64,000 nucleotides of DNA from Oidiodendron maius Zn (Eukaryota > Ascomycota > Leotiomycetes > Myxotrichaceae): assembly GCA_000827325.1 (NCBI GenBank), contig KN832874.1, positions 1,272,067-1,336,066 of the forward strand. Direction: 5' to 3'. This document shows positions 46,622-57,440 of this stretch, one piece after another (positions within the stretch are counted from its first letter, which is position 1; the number at the start of each line of letters is the position of its first letter). The notes beneath the pieces are model-generated. The model made no database searches. It was not told the DNA's origin and was given only the letters and a program-made list of their open reading frames with translations. The translations under genes were made by a program, and so were the position numbers.

Positions 46622-48650
46622 ATGGCAGAAGAAGTCTTGTCAAAGGCCTATGATTTTGTAATCATTGGCGGAGGCACCGCCGGCTTGACGCTGGCGGCAC
46701 GACTGAGTGAGGAGCCATCGATTAATGTTCTGGTGTTAGAGGCTGGAGAGAATAGAGAGAATGTACCACGACCTTGTCTTTTATGACCCTCTACTATTCT
46801 CACTTATGCCTGGCAGGATCCGCAAATTGATATTCCAGCATTAATGAGTCAACTTTACGAGAAGTGAGTCTGGTGCACAAACACGCCTTATTTAGTACAT
46901 AAGGGAATTTACCTATTGATGTCTGTAGCCCTGACTACGACTGGGGATTGAAATCCACGCCCCAGGCTGATTTAAATAATCGAATTACTGCCCAACCTCG
47001 TGGTAAAGTATTGGGTGGATCTACAGCAATAAACTTTTTGATGGTATCGTACCCAAGCAAAACTGATATTGATAACTGGGGGCAGCTTGGGAACCCGGGA
47101 TGGGATTATGAGACTCTATCGCCGTACTACCGCAAATTTGAAACATACAATGCGCCCGATGATTCACGAGCAGCCGACCTTGGGTCCGAAATCATCGATC
47201 CTTCTCTCTATGGCTCCTCTGGACCAGTTCAGATCACTCTTCCTCACGCCACAGGTCCGCTTGATCATGCCTGGAGGCCATCTTTTCTAGAACTTGGCCT
47301 AGGGGCAAAAGATGATCCAAAGCGTGGGACCACTCTTGGCGCATATACTGTTCTGAAGAGCATTGATTCAAATGGAAAAAGAAGTACGGCCGCTAGTGCA
47401 TTTTATTACCCAAACGCATCTAGACCAAACTTATCTGTGCTCACAAGTGCTCATGTGGAAAAGATTATATTCGATGCTAAAAGGACTAATAACGAAGTTA
47501 TTGCTACTGGTGTTTCATTTTCCGTCCTCGGACGTGAATATGTTTTACCCGTCACCGGTGAGATTATTCTGAGTGCAGGGACCCTCTTGAGTCCCCAAAT
47601 ATTAGAGCTCTCAGGAGTAGGTTCGAAAAAGATTCTAGAGTCAAATCATATCCCGGTAGTTGTTGAAAATTCTAGCGTCGGGGAGAATCTTCAGGTAAGC
47701 ATGCTCTCACCTACTAAACGTGGCAGCTAACCTTGTTTTAGGATCATGTTTTGGTTCCACTGCACTTTGAAGTAGTTGAGGGAATGACAACTGCAGAGAG
47801 TATAAAGCAACCAGGAGTGCTCGAATGGGCGTTAAACGAGTGGCAGTCTGGCCGTGGGGGACCTCTTGCAAGCGGCGTGAGCGGAACCGGATTTCTATCC
47901 CACGCCTCAATTATTCCTCACATTAAAGACGCTGCTACTGCTGAAACGATAATAGGACAGCTCGCAGGCACGTCCGTCCCAGATATGCCTACAAGACAAC
48001 TAGACATTCAAAAGCGACTGCTGCTTGACGACAAAGAAGCAGATCTCCAGTTCAATTTTGCGCCTACAGGCTTCTCGGTACATGACAACAGCGACAGACT
48101 GGGGTCATTATTTCAGCATAATGATCCTGGAAATTACGTTGGCGCAGTTGCGGCACTAACACATGCGTTTTCTCGCGGCAGCTGCCACATTAGCGGCTCT
48201 GACCCCAAGCTCAGCCCCACCATTGACCCAAAGTATTTGAGCCATCCTGCCGACCTCGAGATTCTTGCAGATGGGATTCTCTTTGTACAGAAAATTTTTG
48301 AAACTGGTCCACTAGGTGCGTTGATTAAAGACCGCCCGGATGGTAGCGGAAAGGTTTATCAGCCTTCCATGAAGCTAGAAGGCAGACTTGACAAGGCGAA
48401 GGCAGTTGAATGGACTAAAAGCATAACTGTTTCTTCATGGCATCCTGTTGGCACTTGCTCCATGCTTCCAAAAACCGAAGGGGGCGTTGTGGATACCGAA
48501 CTTAAAGTCTACGGAACGACTAACCTGCGGGTTGTGGATGCCAGCATTATCCCGTTAAATGTTCGAGGAAATATACAGACAACCGTATACGCTATCGCTG
48601 AACGGGCAGCGGATATCATTAAGAATGGATATCAGAAGAAAGCTGTTTAA
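46622..48650 (+). CDS. GMC-family FAD-dependent oxidoreductase
   Basis: Four exons, 46622-46762, 46817-46863, 46929-47694 and 47742-48650, join in frame to give 620 residues. The start is [21 protein letters not shown], so the FAD-binding GGGTAG lies within the first 25 residues and there is no signal peptide. Next come [12 protein letters not shown], then [14 protein letters not shown] (GMC signature 1) and [20 protein letters not shown] (signature 2). The C-terminus carries [11 protein letters not shown] with the catalytic histidine and [21 protein letters not shown] with the partner asparagine. These enzymes oxidise alcohols or sugars with FAD, passing electrons to oxygen or quinones. It is probably intracellular. 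The substrate is unknown, and no pathway partners are adjacent. The gene looks intact. Confidence 0.9.
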
Positions 48651-49035
48651 GCTAGAGATTGAAATGAATATCCGCATACTGGATGCTTAGCAAACTCGCT
48701 GGATTTCTGCAGTTCAGTTGAGAATCAAATAATAGCAATTTCTTCAATCATTCCTTTCAAATACACTGCATTCACACACTTTGACAGATAATGGTATCGG
48801 ATTAAAACCCGTACTGCGATAGAGAGCAGAATCCAATACATCGCAAATGGGCATCATAAACAACACTGCGTAGAGCTATGAATACGATATACAGGATTCT
48901 CACACCTACTGATTCTTTTGTAAGAAAGGAAGGACTTCTCTCCATTACATCTAGGAAGTCATTTGGCATCGCCCCCTTCTTTGCACACTAGGAGATCGCG
49001 TATTAGCATGTATACCCCTTGGCCTCTAGAGAGTC
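48651..49035. other. Intergenic
   Basis: 3' flank of the GMC gene. I see nothing in it. Confidence 0.4.
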
Positions 49036-49690
49036 ATGAAATTGCAACTCGAAGATAAATTTGAAGGCAAGGGTTTGGAGTACAGTAAAGCGGAATGGGA
49101 TGGTTTACTAGGAGAATACCGCGTGAGACCAAATATTCACCTCTCATCATAACAAGATTTTGAGCCAAAATAGGCCGTGAAGGATATCTTGTTTTGTGCT
49201 TCGCCTCTGAGCTTATTGCAGGGTACCCAGATGTCAAGGTCATTCTTACGAATCGATCAGCTGAACCGTGGTACAAGTCCGTTAATGAAACCATCTGGAT
49301 AATGTCTAACACATTGGCCGTCCACTTCGGACACCAGGCCGGATCTAATATATGCTAACGCGGGAGCAGGCTTATCAAAATGACCCATTCCGAAGGTTTG
49401 ACCGCTTGTGGTACTCGGCTCAGTTCAAAACAGTGGCAAAACTGATGGGTAGATATTTTGATATCTACTTCTACGGTACCTTTCCACAGGATAGAAAAAG
49501 GGTCTTTAATGACCACAATGAAAGGGTACAGAGCCTCGTAACCCCCAAGAGGCTCTTATAGTTCCATCCTAAAGATAGATAGGGTCCGCTATGCGAGTTT
49601 CTAGAGAAAGATATCCTGGCCTATGAATTTCCGAAGATCAATGAGACAGCTGCTTGGAAGGAAGCCTTTAGGACTGGCCAATTATGCAAA
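49036..49690 (+). pseudogene. Sulfotransferase-like (Sulfotransfer_4, P-loop) pseudogene
   Basis: Pieces of one protein appear in order but in shifting frames. They are MKLQLEDKFEGKGLEYSKAEW and LLGEYR (before an intron-like GTGAGA...ATAG), then FASELIAGYPDVKVILTNR and SAEPWYKSVNETIW, then FRRFDRLWYSAQFKTVAK, NDHNERVQSLVTPKRLL, GPLCEFLEKDILAYEFPKIN and ETAAWKEAF. This is the order of the fungal sulfotransferase-like P-loop family, often annotated as NAD-dependent epimerase. The N-terminal P-loop part is missing. Breaks are a frameshift near 49195, another between SNIC and the DPFRRF part (near 49350), and stops after KRLL (49559-49561) and KDR (near 49580). It cannot make the full enzyme. Confidence 0.7.
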
Positions 49691-49991
49691 AAGTCAAGAT
49701 TGTTAGCATCGGTTTGACTTTAATTATACCTATTTCTGTTGCATTTCTAGCTTCTCGAAATACACTGATTGTTCAATATGCCGTGCTGAACTTTAAATGT
49801 GTTTATAAATAATAAATGAGTGTGTTTAGCTCAGTTCTAGAGGCATATGCGCAAAATGGCATACCTCAAATTTGTTAACTACATATATAGACATTGAAAA
49901 TAGCCCGTAAATGAAGAAACATCATTTTCGCCAGATTATATCTCAGGACACTTGTCTCCATTTTTCGTAAATTTTTGTCAAACCTCTATCA
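49691..49991. other. Intergenic, AT-rich
   Basis: 3' flank region between the pseudogene and the 3' end of the sorbosone-dehydrogenase-like gene. No feature is seen. Confidence 0.4.
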
Positions 49992-51505
49992 TTAAACCGC
50001 CCCTATTAAACAGGCAATCAAAGCCAGCGCAAATGCAAAAACACTATTCTGCTCCAGATCCCTTGCGGCCGCATTGGGCTTCGTATTCGTTGGCGTAGCG
50101 CTACTGCCTGTAGGTGTCCCTGTTCCGGTCCCACTGCCTGCTTTGACCAATACATAGATTTCCCCCGTTGAATCCGAGCTCATAAATAATCTCTCTTGTG
50201 AATCAAGCGCCAAGCCTACAGGACGAAAGCAGTCATCTGGACAGTTAGTTAAGTTCGCATTAGTCAGGATGTCGACGGCGGCAGTCGTGCTGTCTGAGAG
50301 GGCTACAGGGGATCCGGAAGAGAAGGCGGTAGAGGTGACTTTGTAGCCGATTGGGTCAGTACGATCCCTACGGAAAGTTAGCCTTTTATTGGAAAACCAT
50401 AAAGATGTGAAAGTAGAGAGGCAATAGTTCGCGTACCAGCTTCCATGGAATGTTACATATGCTACCGTCCCATCAGGTAAGAATTTGATGTCTAGGGGAG
50501 CCATATGTGCCTGGAATGTCAACCTCGGAGGAACAAATTGAGTAGCGCATGTTGTATCATTGAGAGTACTATTCGGATCCATTGTGAATTGGCTGCCCAC
50601 GGTCAAATTTCCCGGATCGGGGATACTCGTATTCCACAGAGCATAACAGGACGGATAGCCGTAGTTGCCTCCCTGGTTCTCAGTCGAGGCGTTGAGAAAG
50701 CCGTGAAAATTCATCTCCTCGCCCGGATTGTCTTCGTGGATATCGACTCCATCCCGCTCGACCTGATCAGCGGAGTTTTCCACGCTGTAAATTCCTCCTG
50801 TCAATGGCTCTTCTGCTACGCCGACTGAATTTCTCAGGCCCCAGCCAAGTAATCTTCCCTCTGAGGTGAAATCGTAGGGTTGAGTTGTCGATGTCAAGTT
50901 GGAGGTGTCAAAGGCCTTAATCTGGGAGTGTCCGGAGCTAAGAGACGAGGCTTCAGGATCGATATTCGAATTACTCCCTCTGCAGACAATAAGTATTCCT
51001 GGCTCCTTTTGCGACATCAACAGTGTTCGCGTTGTATGATCATCATTGGTCATATTTGTAACCACTGTTTGGTTTGTCTCACTGACCGATACGCCGGCGG
51101 CATCGTACGCCCAGGAGAACACGGACTCGGAGGATGATGCATAGAGTGTCTTTCCATCGTTGGAGAGAGCGATACCATGATTTAGCTACATTTACTATTA
51201 GCTGCCATCTTCAGCACAGTAGAGCAGGGCTCGGAGCGTACCGCAGTTGAATTAACTATATTCGTCGTCTTCGAGACTCCTACATTCACGCCCCCACTAT
51301 CACTTAGGGCAAGGTGGATAATGCCCGCCCCTTGTTGAACTACAAGAAGGCCACCACTTCCATCGAATAAAATCCCCCGCGGGCTGTTCAGGCCAGATGC
51401 AACAACCTTAAACGACCAGCCATCAGCGGCAATAGGTGTCACGCCCAGCGTTGGCTGTGCTAGAAAGCCAAGAGCCACTATAAGATTTAGTCTTCCCAGC
51501 TTCAT
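49992..51505 (-). CDS. Glucose/sorbosone dehydrogenase-like beta-propeller protein, secreted and probably GPI-anchored
   Basis: The start ATG 51505 gives MKLGRLNLIVALGFLAQPTLG, a signal peptide. Three exons are likely, with introns near 51180-51245 (after the TTNIVNST part) and near 50365-50435. The body has propeller-type segments: SGLNSPRGILFDGSGGLLVV, LNHGIALSNDGKTLYASS, LLGWGLRNSVGVAEEPLTGG, NPGEEMNFHGF, NYGYPSCYALW, APLDIKFLPDGTVAYVTFHG and CFRPVGLALDSQERLFMSSD. This fits the soluble PQQ-type glucose/sorbosone dehydrogenase family, whose fungal members are mostly uncharacterised secreted proteins. The C-terminus has a Gly/Thr/Ser-rich linker, then NAAARDLEQNS and a final hydrophobic VFAFALALIACLIGAV, which suggests a GPI-anchor signal. 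Whether it binds PQQ is unknown. Confidence 0.8.
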
Positions 51506-52508
51506 GATTGGCGATTCTCTGGTAGGCGTCCTGCTCAGTTTGAGGTTAAAGAGGGAGAGGAGAGAAGCGAAAGACGAAGAACGAGAGGTATACACATGCA
51601 GTGCATGGTTTTATGAATGTAACTTCTGGAAGCAAAGCCCAGGGCGGTTCATATCTCGAATTCTAGTCCTCGGATCTTCAGACTTAGGTTGTTACGCATA
51701 AACCCTCAGCCACGCTGACTACGTCACTGCCAAGCTGGCGGCCTAGTAGTTGATTCTTCAGCATAAAATGAGACAAATGGTCGGCTCTGCTTCCCCGCAT
51801 CGCCCTTGCAGCAGCACAGAGATTCTTCGATTTAATTGGATAAAGCGGGTTTCATATTGCTTATGAAAATTATTAGTAAGCAACTTCCTAATTGGGGCAG
51901 TGGTGATAATTACCCCGCACTCAACCAGTGAAAGTCTCCTATCAAATACGAAAAATTCATATCAGAAACCCGTCAACCAAAGGGCGCGGGACTTTCATCT
52001 CGGAATTGGTGTTGTTAGTTGCAATGCCCGAATAAAGTTGCCAGCCTCTTTTATGGCCTTTGCTGAAACAGAATTTTGGACATGCAAGCAAGACTGCTTA
52101 CCCCGCTCTCGATGTCTATCTTTCTTCGAAAACATGTGACCCAGCGCCAATCTTTCTAAAATTTTCCTCGAGAAATTGGATTTGACGTGCCATAGATCAA
52201 GATAGTGGTACAGACATGTAATTTTTGGTAGTCCTATCATCAGACTCAAACGAGATTGAAAAACTCTGTATGCTTGGCGTTTAGTCAGCGACCAGCCACC
52301 TTTCTATGTTTCCAGACAGATCTGATCGTACATATCCATCCCGTTAAGCAATATCTAGTCTACTATTTGAGCACAAAGTGGTACTCTTCCGATTCGGTGC
52401 ATGCAGGCTCCGAACTTCTGACTTCACCTTTCCTCTAACCCTGATATTCATTCCCTAGCCCTCTGTCTGATTTTACGGAAATCCCACTTTCCTCCTATCA
52501 AAGCGACC
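51506..52508. other. Intergenic, divergent promoters
   Basis: About 1 kb between the leftward sorbosone-dehydrogenase-like gene and the rightward agmatinase-like gene. No gene is recognised; the short open frames on both strands are unsupported. Confidence 0.4.
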
Positions 52509-53923
52509 ATGCATATCCCTAACACCATAAACAAGGTGCTACTTCCTCTCGTGGCTGCCACGGTTTGTAGCGCACGAGAAATACACGAAGCGCAGAATAA
52601 CCTTGGATTTTCCCGCAGCTTCATTCAAGAATCCATATACAGAACCCCGGCGAAGTACAAGACTGCCAATGAGGATATAACAGAGATCCCCGGGCCAACT
52701 TTCTCTACCTTCGGCGATTTCCCTGATGACATCCAATACTCCGGAATAGTTACATTCGCCCATCTGAATGCGACCAATTGTTTTGCCCGCGAAGCTGACA
52801 GCAGTTTCGATATCGGGATTGTAGGAATCCCGTTCGATCTCGGAGTCACCTACCGCCCAGGTGCACGATTTGGACCCGCGGGTACTCGAATGGGATCTCG
52901 ACGATTAGCACCGTATATGGCTTACAGGTACGTGTCTTCTGGCTGAATACGATCCATCGTGTGACTCAACAGCGGGCAGCATGGATCACCTTGTGAACCC
53001 TCTCCGCGACTGGGCTACTGTTGTTGACTGTGGAGATATTGCAAATTCGGCATATGATAAACTGGAAGCACTTGGAGACCTCGAACGCGGCTGGAGAGCA
53101 ATTGGAACCAAAGCTTCGAAGAACAGAGAGAAGAGTGACAACGTCAGAATCATCGGCATTGGTGGTGACCACACAATCAGTGAGTCTCATGAGCTTTATG
53201 GAGGTCGTCGCCGCTGATAGAGGGTAGCTCTTCCTGCACTTCGCGCAATTAATGACACATGGGGCAAAGTCGCAGTGCTACATTTTGATTCGCACCTTGA
53301 TACCTGGGACCCTAAGCAGCTCGGAGGTGGTCTGACTAAGTACGCGGAAGTATCTCATGGCTCCATGCTTCATATCGCTCATGAGGAGGGGCTTTTGTCG
53401 GATAAAGGTAATATGCATATTGGCTCTCGGTCTATGCTATTCGATAAAACGTATGACTTGGAGAATGACAAAAGGTGCGGTTTCTCGTACATCCGAGCTC
53501 GTGAGATCGACCAGCTCGGGATTGAGAAGATAATCGAGAAGATTGTCCAGACTGTGGGTGATGAGTATGTGTATTTGAGCGTTGACATTGATGTTCTAGA
53601 TCCTGGTGAGCCTCCTATCCATAGCTTGCGTCTATCCTGCATTTGTATCCAGGGACCATAAACCTTAAGTGGAACATGGACTAATATTCCTTGCAGCATT
53701 CGCGCCAGCGACTGGTACTATTGAGCCGGGTGGATGGACGACCAGGGACCTGCTTAATATCATTGAAGGTTTATCGCGTGCAGGCGTGAGAATTGTTGGC
53801 GCAGATGTAGTCGAGTTCACTCCCGTATATGACAATTCAGCCGAGACGACAGCAATCGCCGTCACTCACATCATCTATGAAATCCTGCAATGGATGGTCA
53901 AGATCCCAGTTAGAAAATCGTAA
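52509..53923 (+). CDS. Agmatinase/arginase-family ureohydrolase with signal peptide
   Basis: Four exons, 52509-52927, 52980-53179, 53228-53605 and 53697-53923, join in frame to give 407 residues. The manganese-binding motifs of the ureohydrolase fold are all present: GIGGDHTI, VLHFDSHLDTWD and LSVDIDVLDPAFAPATGTIE. Other family landmarks are GIVGIPFDLGVTYRPGARFG and GADVVEFTPVYD. The family hydrolyses agmatine, arginine or other guanidino compounds to release urea. The N-terminus MHIPNTINKVLLPLVAATVCSA looks like a signal peptide, followed by a 70-residue extension before the fold, so the enzyme is probably secreted or vacuolar. Agmatinase is the commonest annotation for this secreted fungal group, but the true substrate is not established. 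The gene is intact. Confidence 0.88.
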
Positions 53924-54698
53924 ACTAGAGTCTACTAGAGAGAAAATAGAATGTCTCTCTTTACATATTCTTCAATTTCAAATGACTTCATGAAATAGAC
54001 TCATGAATTTATCAAGTTGATGTAAATTCCAAAGTTTCTCTTCTCGCCCCTCAATGTTGTTGCGAGTGTCTGTCATCTTGGCCGCGATATTATTGGCTGT
54101 TGATAGCTTAGTGTTATTAGGTGGGAAACTTGCAGCCTGCGCGACGAGGGGTCTAGTCTTTGCCTCCCTTTTGGTATAATCCCCATTCAAAAACCCGAGA
54201 ACGATGATCAATAGATCACACTTGCCCTCCAATTCAACGTTCAATTATTCGCCGTAACATCCTGATCCTTCGCATGAATGCTTCCGAAGCATGTGTGAGT
54301 GCGCCCGTGGGCCTGCAGACACAAGGCTTAACACGGCTGGACAGACCTTCCCACTCCGTCTGCGAGCGGCTCGTCTCCTCCTGTAAGATCGAAGCCTTAG
54401 TTGCACGTGGGATGCATAAACACAGCAATGCGGAGATTAGCAAGTAACTTGCCCTGTAGATAGATTTGATGCCTATATAATAGTGATATTTATCTGTGGA
54501 GAATTGTTTAGGTCGACACTGCGAACTTCAGTCGATCGGACTCTTGGCGTAAAATGCCCCTGGCCATTTTAGGTTCCGCACGGGCAGCAAAACGTTTGCC
54601 AATTTTAATCAACACTGTCGCTCCTATCCAGCCGTCCCTTGCGCAGGTTCCTCCATAACTGTTCAACAGCTGGCCAACTTCCAGAGGACAAAGGAACA
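53924..54698. other. Intergenic
   Basis: Between the agmatinase-like and phosphoesterase genes, both rightward. It contains the presumed phosphoesterase promoter. I see no gene or repeat. Confidence 0.4.
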
Positions 54699-56153
54699 AT
54701 GCGGCTTCACTTCCATGTCTTCGCCGCGCTCCTGGGAGCCGATGTTGTACTGGCCTCGCCGTCCCTCTTCAACAGGCCTGATCCGAAAGCACGGCCAGAC
54801 CCAAAGCCTCATCTCGATGACTCGGTAAAAGCTGCATTGCGCGCTTTGGGTCGAAGGGAGCTGCGACAACCTGGGTCTGTCCCGAATCCCCACTTGGATG
54901 TAGGGTGTGATACTATGCCTGAAATCGAGCATGTTGTTCTACTCATGATGGAAAATCATTCCTTTGATAATATTTTTGGCATGCTGGGTCGTGGAGATGG
55001 GTTTACGCTGGGCCGGCATGGACATCCAATCGAAACCAACTCTTATCCTAATGGTTCGGTTCAACATGCTTTCCCAGTGCCAAATACCTGTCAGCTACCT
55101 TCGCAGCCTAGCCAGGAGTGGTCAGCGGGCCATAACGCTTTCGACAACGGGACCAATTCGGGCTTCGTTAGTACCCCAATTACTCTAGGAGACTCACTTC
55201 TCGTCGGAGGAGTAGCCATGGGGTACTACACTGCCAAGCATTTGCCATACACCTATGACCTGGCATCTAAATTCCCAATTGGTGACCGATGGTTTAGCTC
55301 AGTTATGGGGCAGACATTTCCGAATCGCATGTATTTGATCGCTGGTACATCGATGGGGTTGACGGACAATTCTGTCGGCTTCTCTACAGTCGGCGTCCCA
55401 AAAGATGGAACGATTTTTAACTTGCTTGACAAGCACAACATTACGTGGAAGAACTACGTCTCGGAATTCCCCCTCGGTGCATCACCAGAATTATACACCT
55501 CAAGTGACAGCGGGACGGAAGCTGTCAATGTCCGTAACATCAGCCAGTTTTTATCTGATGCTGCGTCTGGCTCTTTGCCCGCTTTTAGTTTTGTCGAACC
55601 TGATTATTCGACGACGTCACAGGAAAATCCACAGAACGTAGCATTAGGGGAAGCGTTCATGGCAGAAATTATTAATGCGGTTGGCCACTCGCCTGCATGG
55701 AGTAAGACGCTTTTTATCTTAAATTATGACGAGTGGGGAGGATACTATGACCACGTTGTTCCACCGCCAGCTCTTCGTCCAGATAACGTCCTTCCCATCC
55801 TGGCACCAAACGAGCTGATGTACGAGGGATACCAACGCTACGGATTCCGCGTTCCTTCAGTAGTCATCTCACCTTACGCCAAGCGGAACTATGTCAGCCA
55901 CCAGCTCTACGACCATACTTCCGTCCTAGCATTCTTAGAACGCAAATATAATCTTCCAGCTCTTACCTACCGTGATGCTAATGCTAATGATTTGATGGAT
56001 TTCTTGGACCTTCAAGCCCTCGAGCGGAAAAGGCCGACGTTTCCGACATTTCCGAACCTGGTGAAGCCTGGGAACACGACCTCTGCTTTAGCATGCTCAA
56101 CCACTGGCCCCGGGACAATCCCTCCTCCCGGTTCAGTCAGTCCGAAACATTAA
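54699..56153 (+). CDS. Secreted phosphoesterase (phospholipase C / acid phosphatase family)
   Basis: A single exon of 484 residues from ATG 54699. MRLHFHVFAALLGADVVLA is a signal peptide, followed by a proline-rich stretch (FNRPDPKARPDPKPHLDD). The catalytic domain is that of the bacterial-type phosphoesterase family: EIEHVVLLMMENHSFDNIFG near the start, GQTFPNRMYLIAGT, then NYDEWGGYYDHVVPP and FRVPSVVISPYAKRNYVSH, and DHTSVLAFLERKYNLP. Members cleave phospholipid head groups or act as acid phosphatases outside the cell, and similarity alone does not separate the two. The C-terminus ends in a short Ser/Thr/Pro tail. No intron is evident and the frame is unbroken. Confidence 0.88.
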   Translation: MRLHFHVFAALLGADVVLASPSLFNRPDPKARPDPKPHLDDSVKAALRALGRRELRQPGSVPNPHLDVGCDTMPEIEHVVLLMMENHSFDNIFGMLGRGDGFTLGRHGHPIETNSYPNGSVQHAFPVPNTCQLPSQPSQEWSAGHNAFDNGTNSGFVSTPITLGDSLLVGGVAMGYYTAKHLPYTYDLASKFPIGDRWFSSVMGQTFPNRMYLIAGTSMGLTDNSVGFSTVGVPKDGTIFNLLDKHNITWKNYVSEFPLGASPELYTSSDSGTEAVNVRNISQFLSDAASGSLPAFSFVEPDYSTTSQENPQNVALGEAFMAEIINAVGHSPAWSKTLFILNYDEWGGYYDHVVPPPALRPDNVLPILAPNELMYEGYQRYGFRVPSVVISPYAKRNYVSHQLYDHTSVLAFLERKYNLPALTYRDANANDLMDFLDLQALERKRPTFPTFPNLVKPGNTTSALACSTTGPGTIPPPGSVSPKH

Positions 56154-56646
56154 CTTGTGATGTCTGAAAGTTCCTTCTTGTACCGACACATAGATATATG
56201 CAGACTATTTAGTCATATGTAGTCGTGTTGCAAATCTGGTTTTTTGACTATGCTGAACATCAAATAGTAATTGGGCCCGGCTCTAAATAAAATTCTTGTA
56301 CATAAACAGATACGTAAATTTGAAGCCATTATATTCAGGTGTCTTAATAGTAATTATCTTTTTTTCCAGCATGGTAGTTATCTAAGGCCGTGTATTATTA
56401 GATATACTGGGAATTGAGAATTCTATTCAAATCACGGTCTGTTAAAGCTCCAAGTGAACGGTAATATGCAACGTAATCCGGCCATTTAAGGGGACACCAA
56501 ACGAAAAAAAAAGGAAAAGACAAAAAAAATACAAACATAGGTAGAATCTTCAAATCCCATATCTTTCGAACCGCCTTCACTGACGACCATTCGAAGTTAA
56601 TTCGGTGCTAAACCGCCTGGCTTTCTCCCGTACACCATCTTTCTAA
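56154..56646. other. Intergenic
   Basis: 3' flank of the phosphoesterase gene up to the methyltransferase pseudogene, with A-rich runs near 56500-56530. No gene is seen. Confidence 0.4.
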
Positions 56647-57440
56647 TCAACCAGTCAGTATGGGTATGTAACAATAGTCTGCTGGGGTCGCCCATAGGTA
56701 AAAGGCATGTATGGAAGTGCTTTTGACATCTTCTCTCATGCCTGGCGGGTAGGCTCTTATTCCATCCACTGACCACCCCATAAGTCCCATAATTTTCAAG
56801 CTAATCCCGTCGAGTCCACTGAGCAGATCTTCCTGGGAGTACACAGAGACTTCCTTGAAGTACATTCCCTTAGCTCATGTACTTGTCGGCCAGTAGTACG
56901 ACTTTTCAACAACATCTTCGGAGCGGATTTCTTCCATCCATCGCTTGTAGTACTGTACATTTGTCAATGGCAGCCCGATTTCTTGCCTCCAGCAACCACT
57001 ATCTCGTTCCACTTATACAAAGCAGAGTCCTTAAAAGGCTCACCTATATACTAGAAAGGAAAACACCCGTCTTGCAATTCAAGGTAGCCACCAGGCTCAT
57101 GTGACTTGAAGGCCTCTTCTATCATCACTGACGGGTCTTTGAAGCAAGTAAGAATGACGCGGCCTTGGATAAAGTCAAACTTGTGACTGAAGATCCACTC
57201 GACTTCTGCATCGTTGATCTCGAAGCGACAATTGGGCAGGACACTTTATAATCAGTAGAGTCTTCGGTCTCGCAGAATCACAACTAGGCTTACTAGGCTG
57301 GCTGAATAGGGCTTAGATCAGTCCCGAGGACATTGGCAGAGGGATGATCTTCAGCTATAGAAATAGTAAGGACTGCGCTTCAATTCGAATGTTTGATATA
57401 TACCAAATTCAATAGCCCAAATTCCCGTTCCTAAATATAT
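56647..57440 (-). pseudogene. LaeA-like SAM-dependent methyltransferase pseudogene
   Basis: Read leftward, the pieces are LGTGIWAIEF, an intron-like GTATAT...CTATAG, AEDHPSANVLGTDLSPIQP, then LPNCRFEINDAEVEWIFSHK, FDFIQGRVILTCFKDPS, EPGGYLELQDGCFPF, YIGEPFKDSALYKWNEIVV, YYKRWMEEIRSEDVVEKSYYW, MYFKEVSVYSQEDLLSGLDG, and ISLKIMGLMGWSVDGIRAYP. This is the usual order of the fungal TAM/LaeA-type methyltransferases. The region before the GTGIWA motif is lost. Stops follow SPIQPA, CFPF, KKSGCH and WPTST, and there is at least one frameshift, so no complete protein can be made. Full-length relatives act as nuclear or cytosolic methyltransferases, some tied to secondary-metabolite control. The parent's function is unknown. 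Confidence 0.75.
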
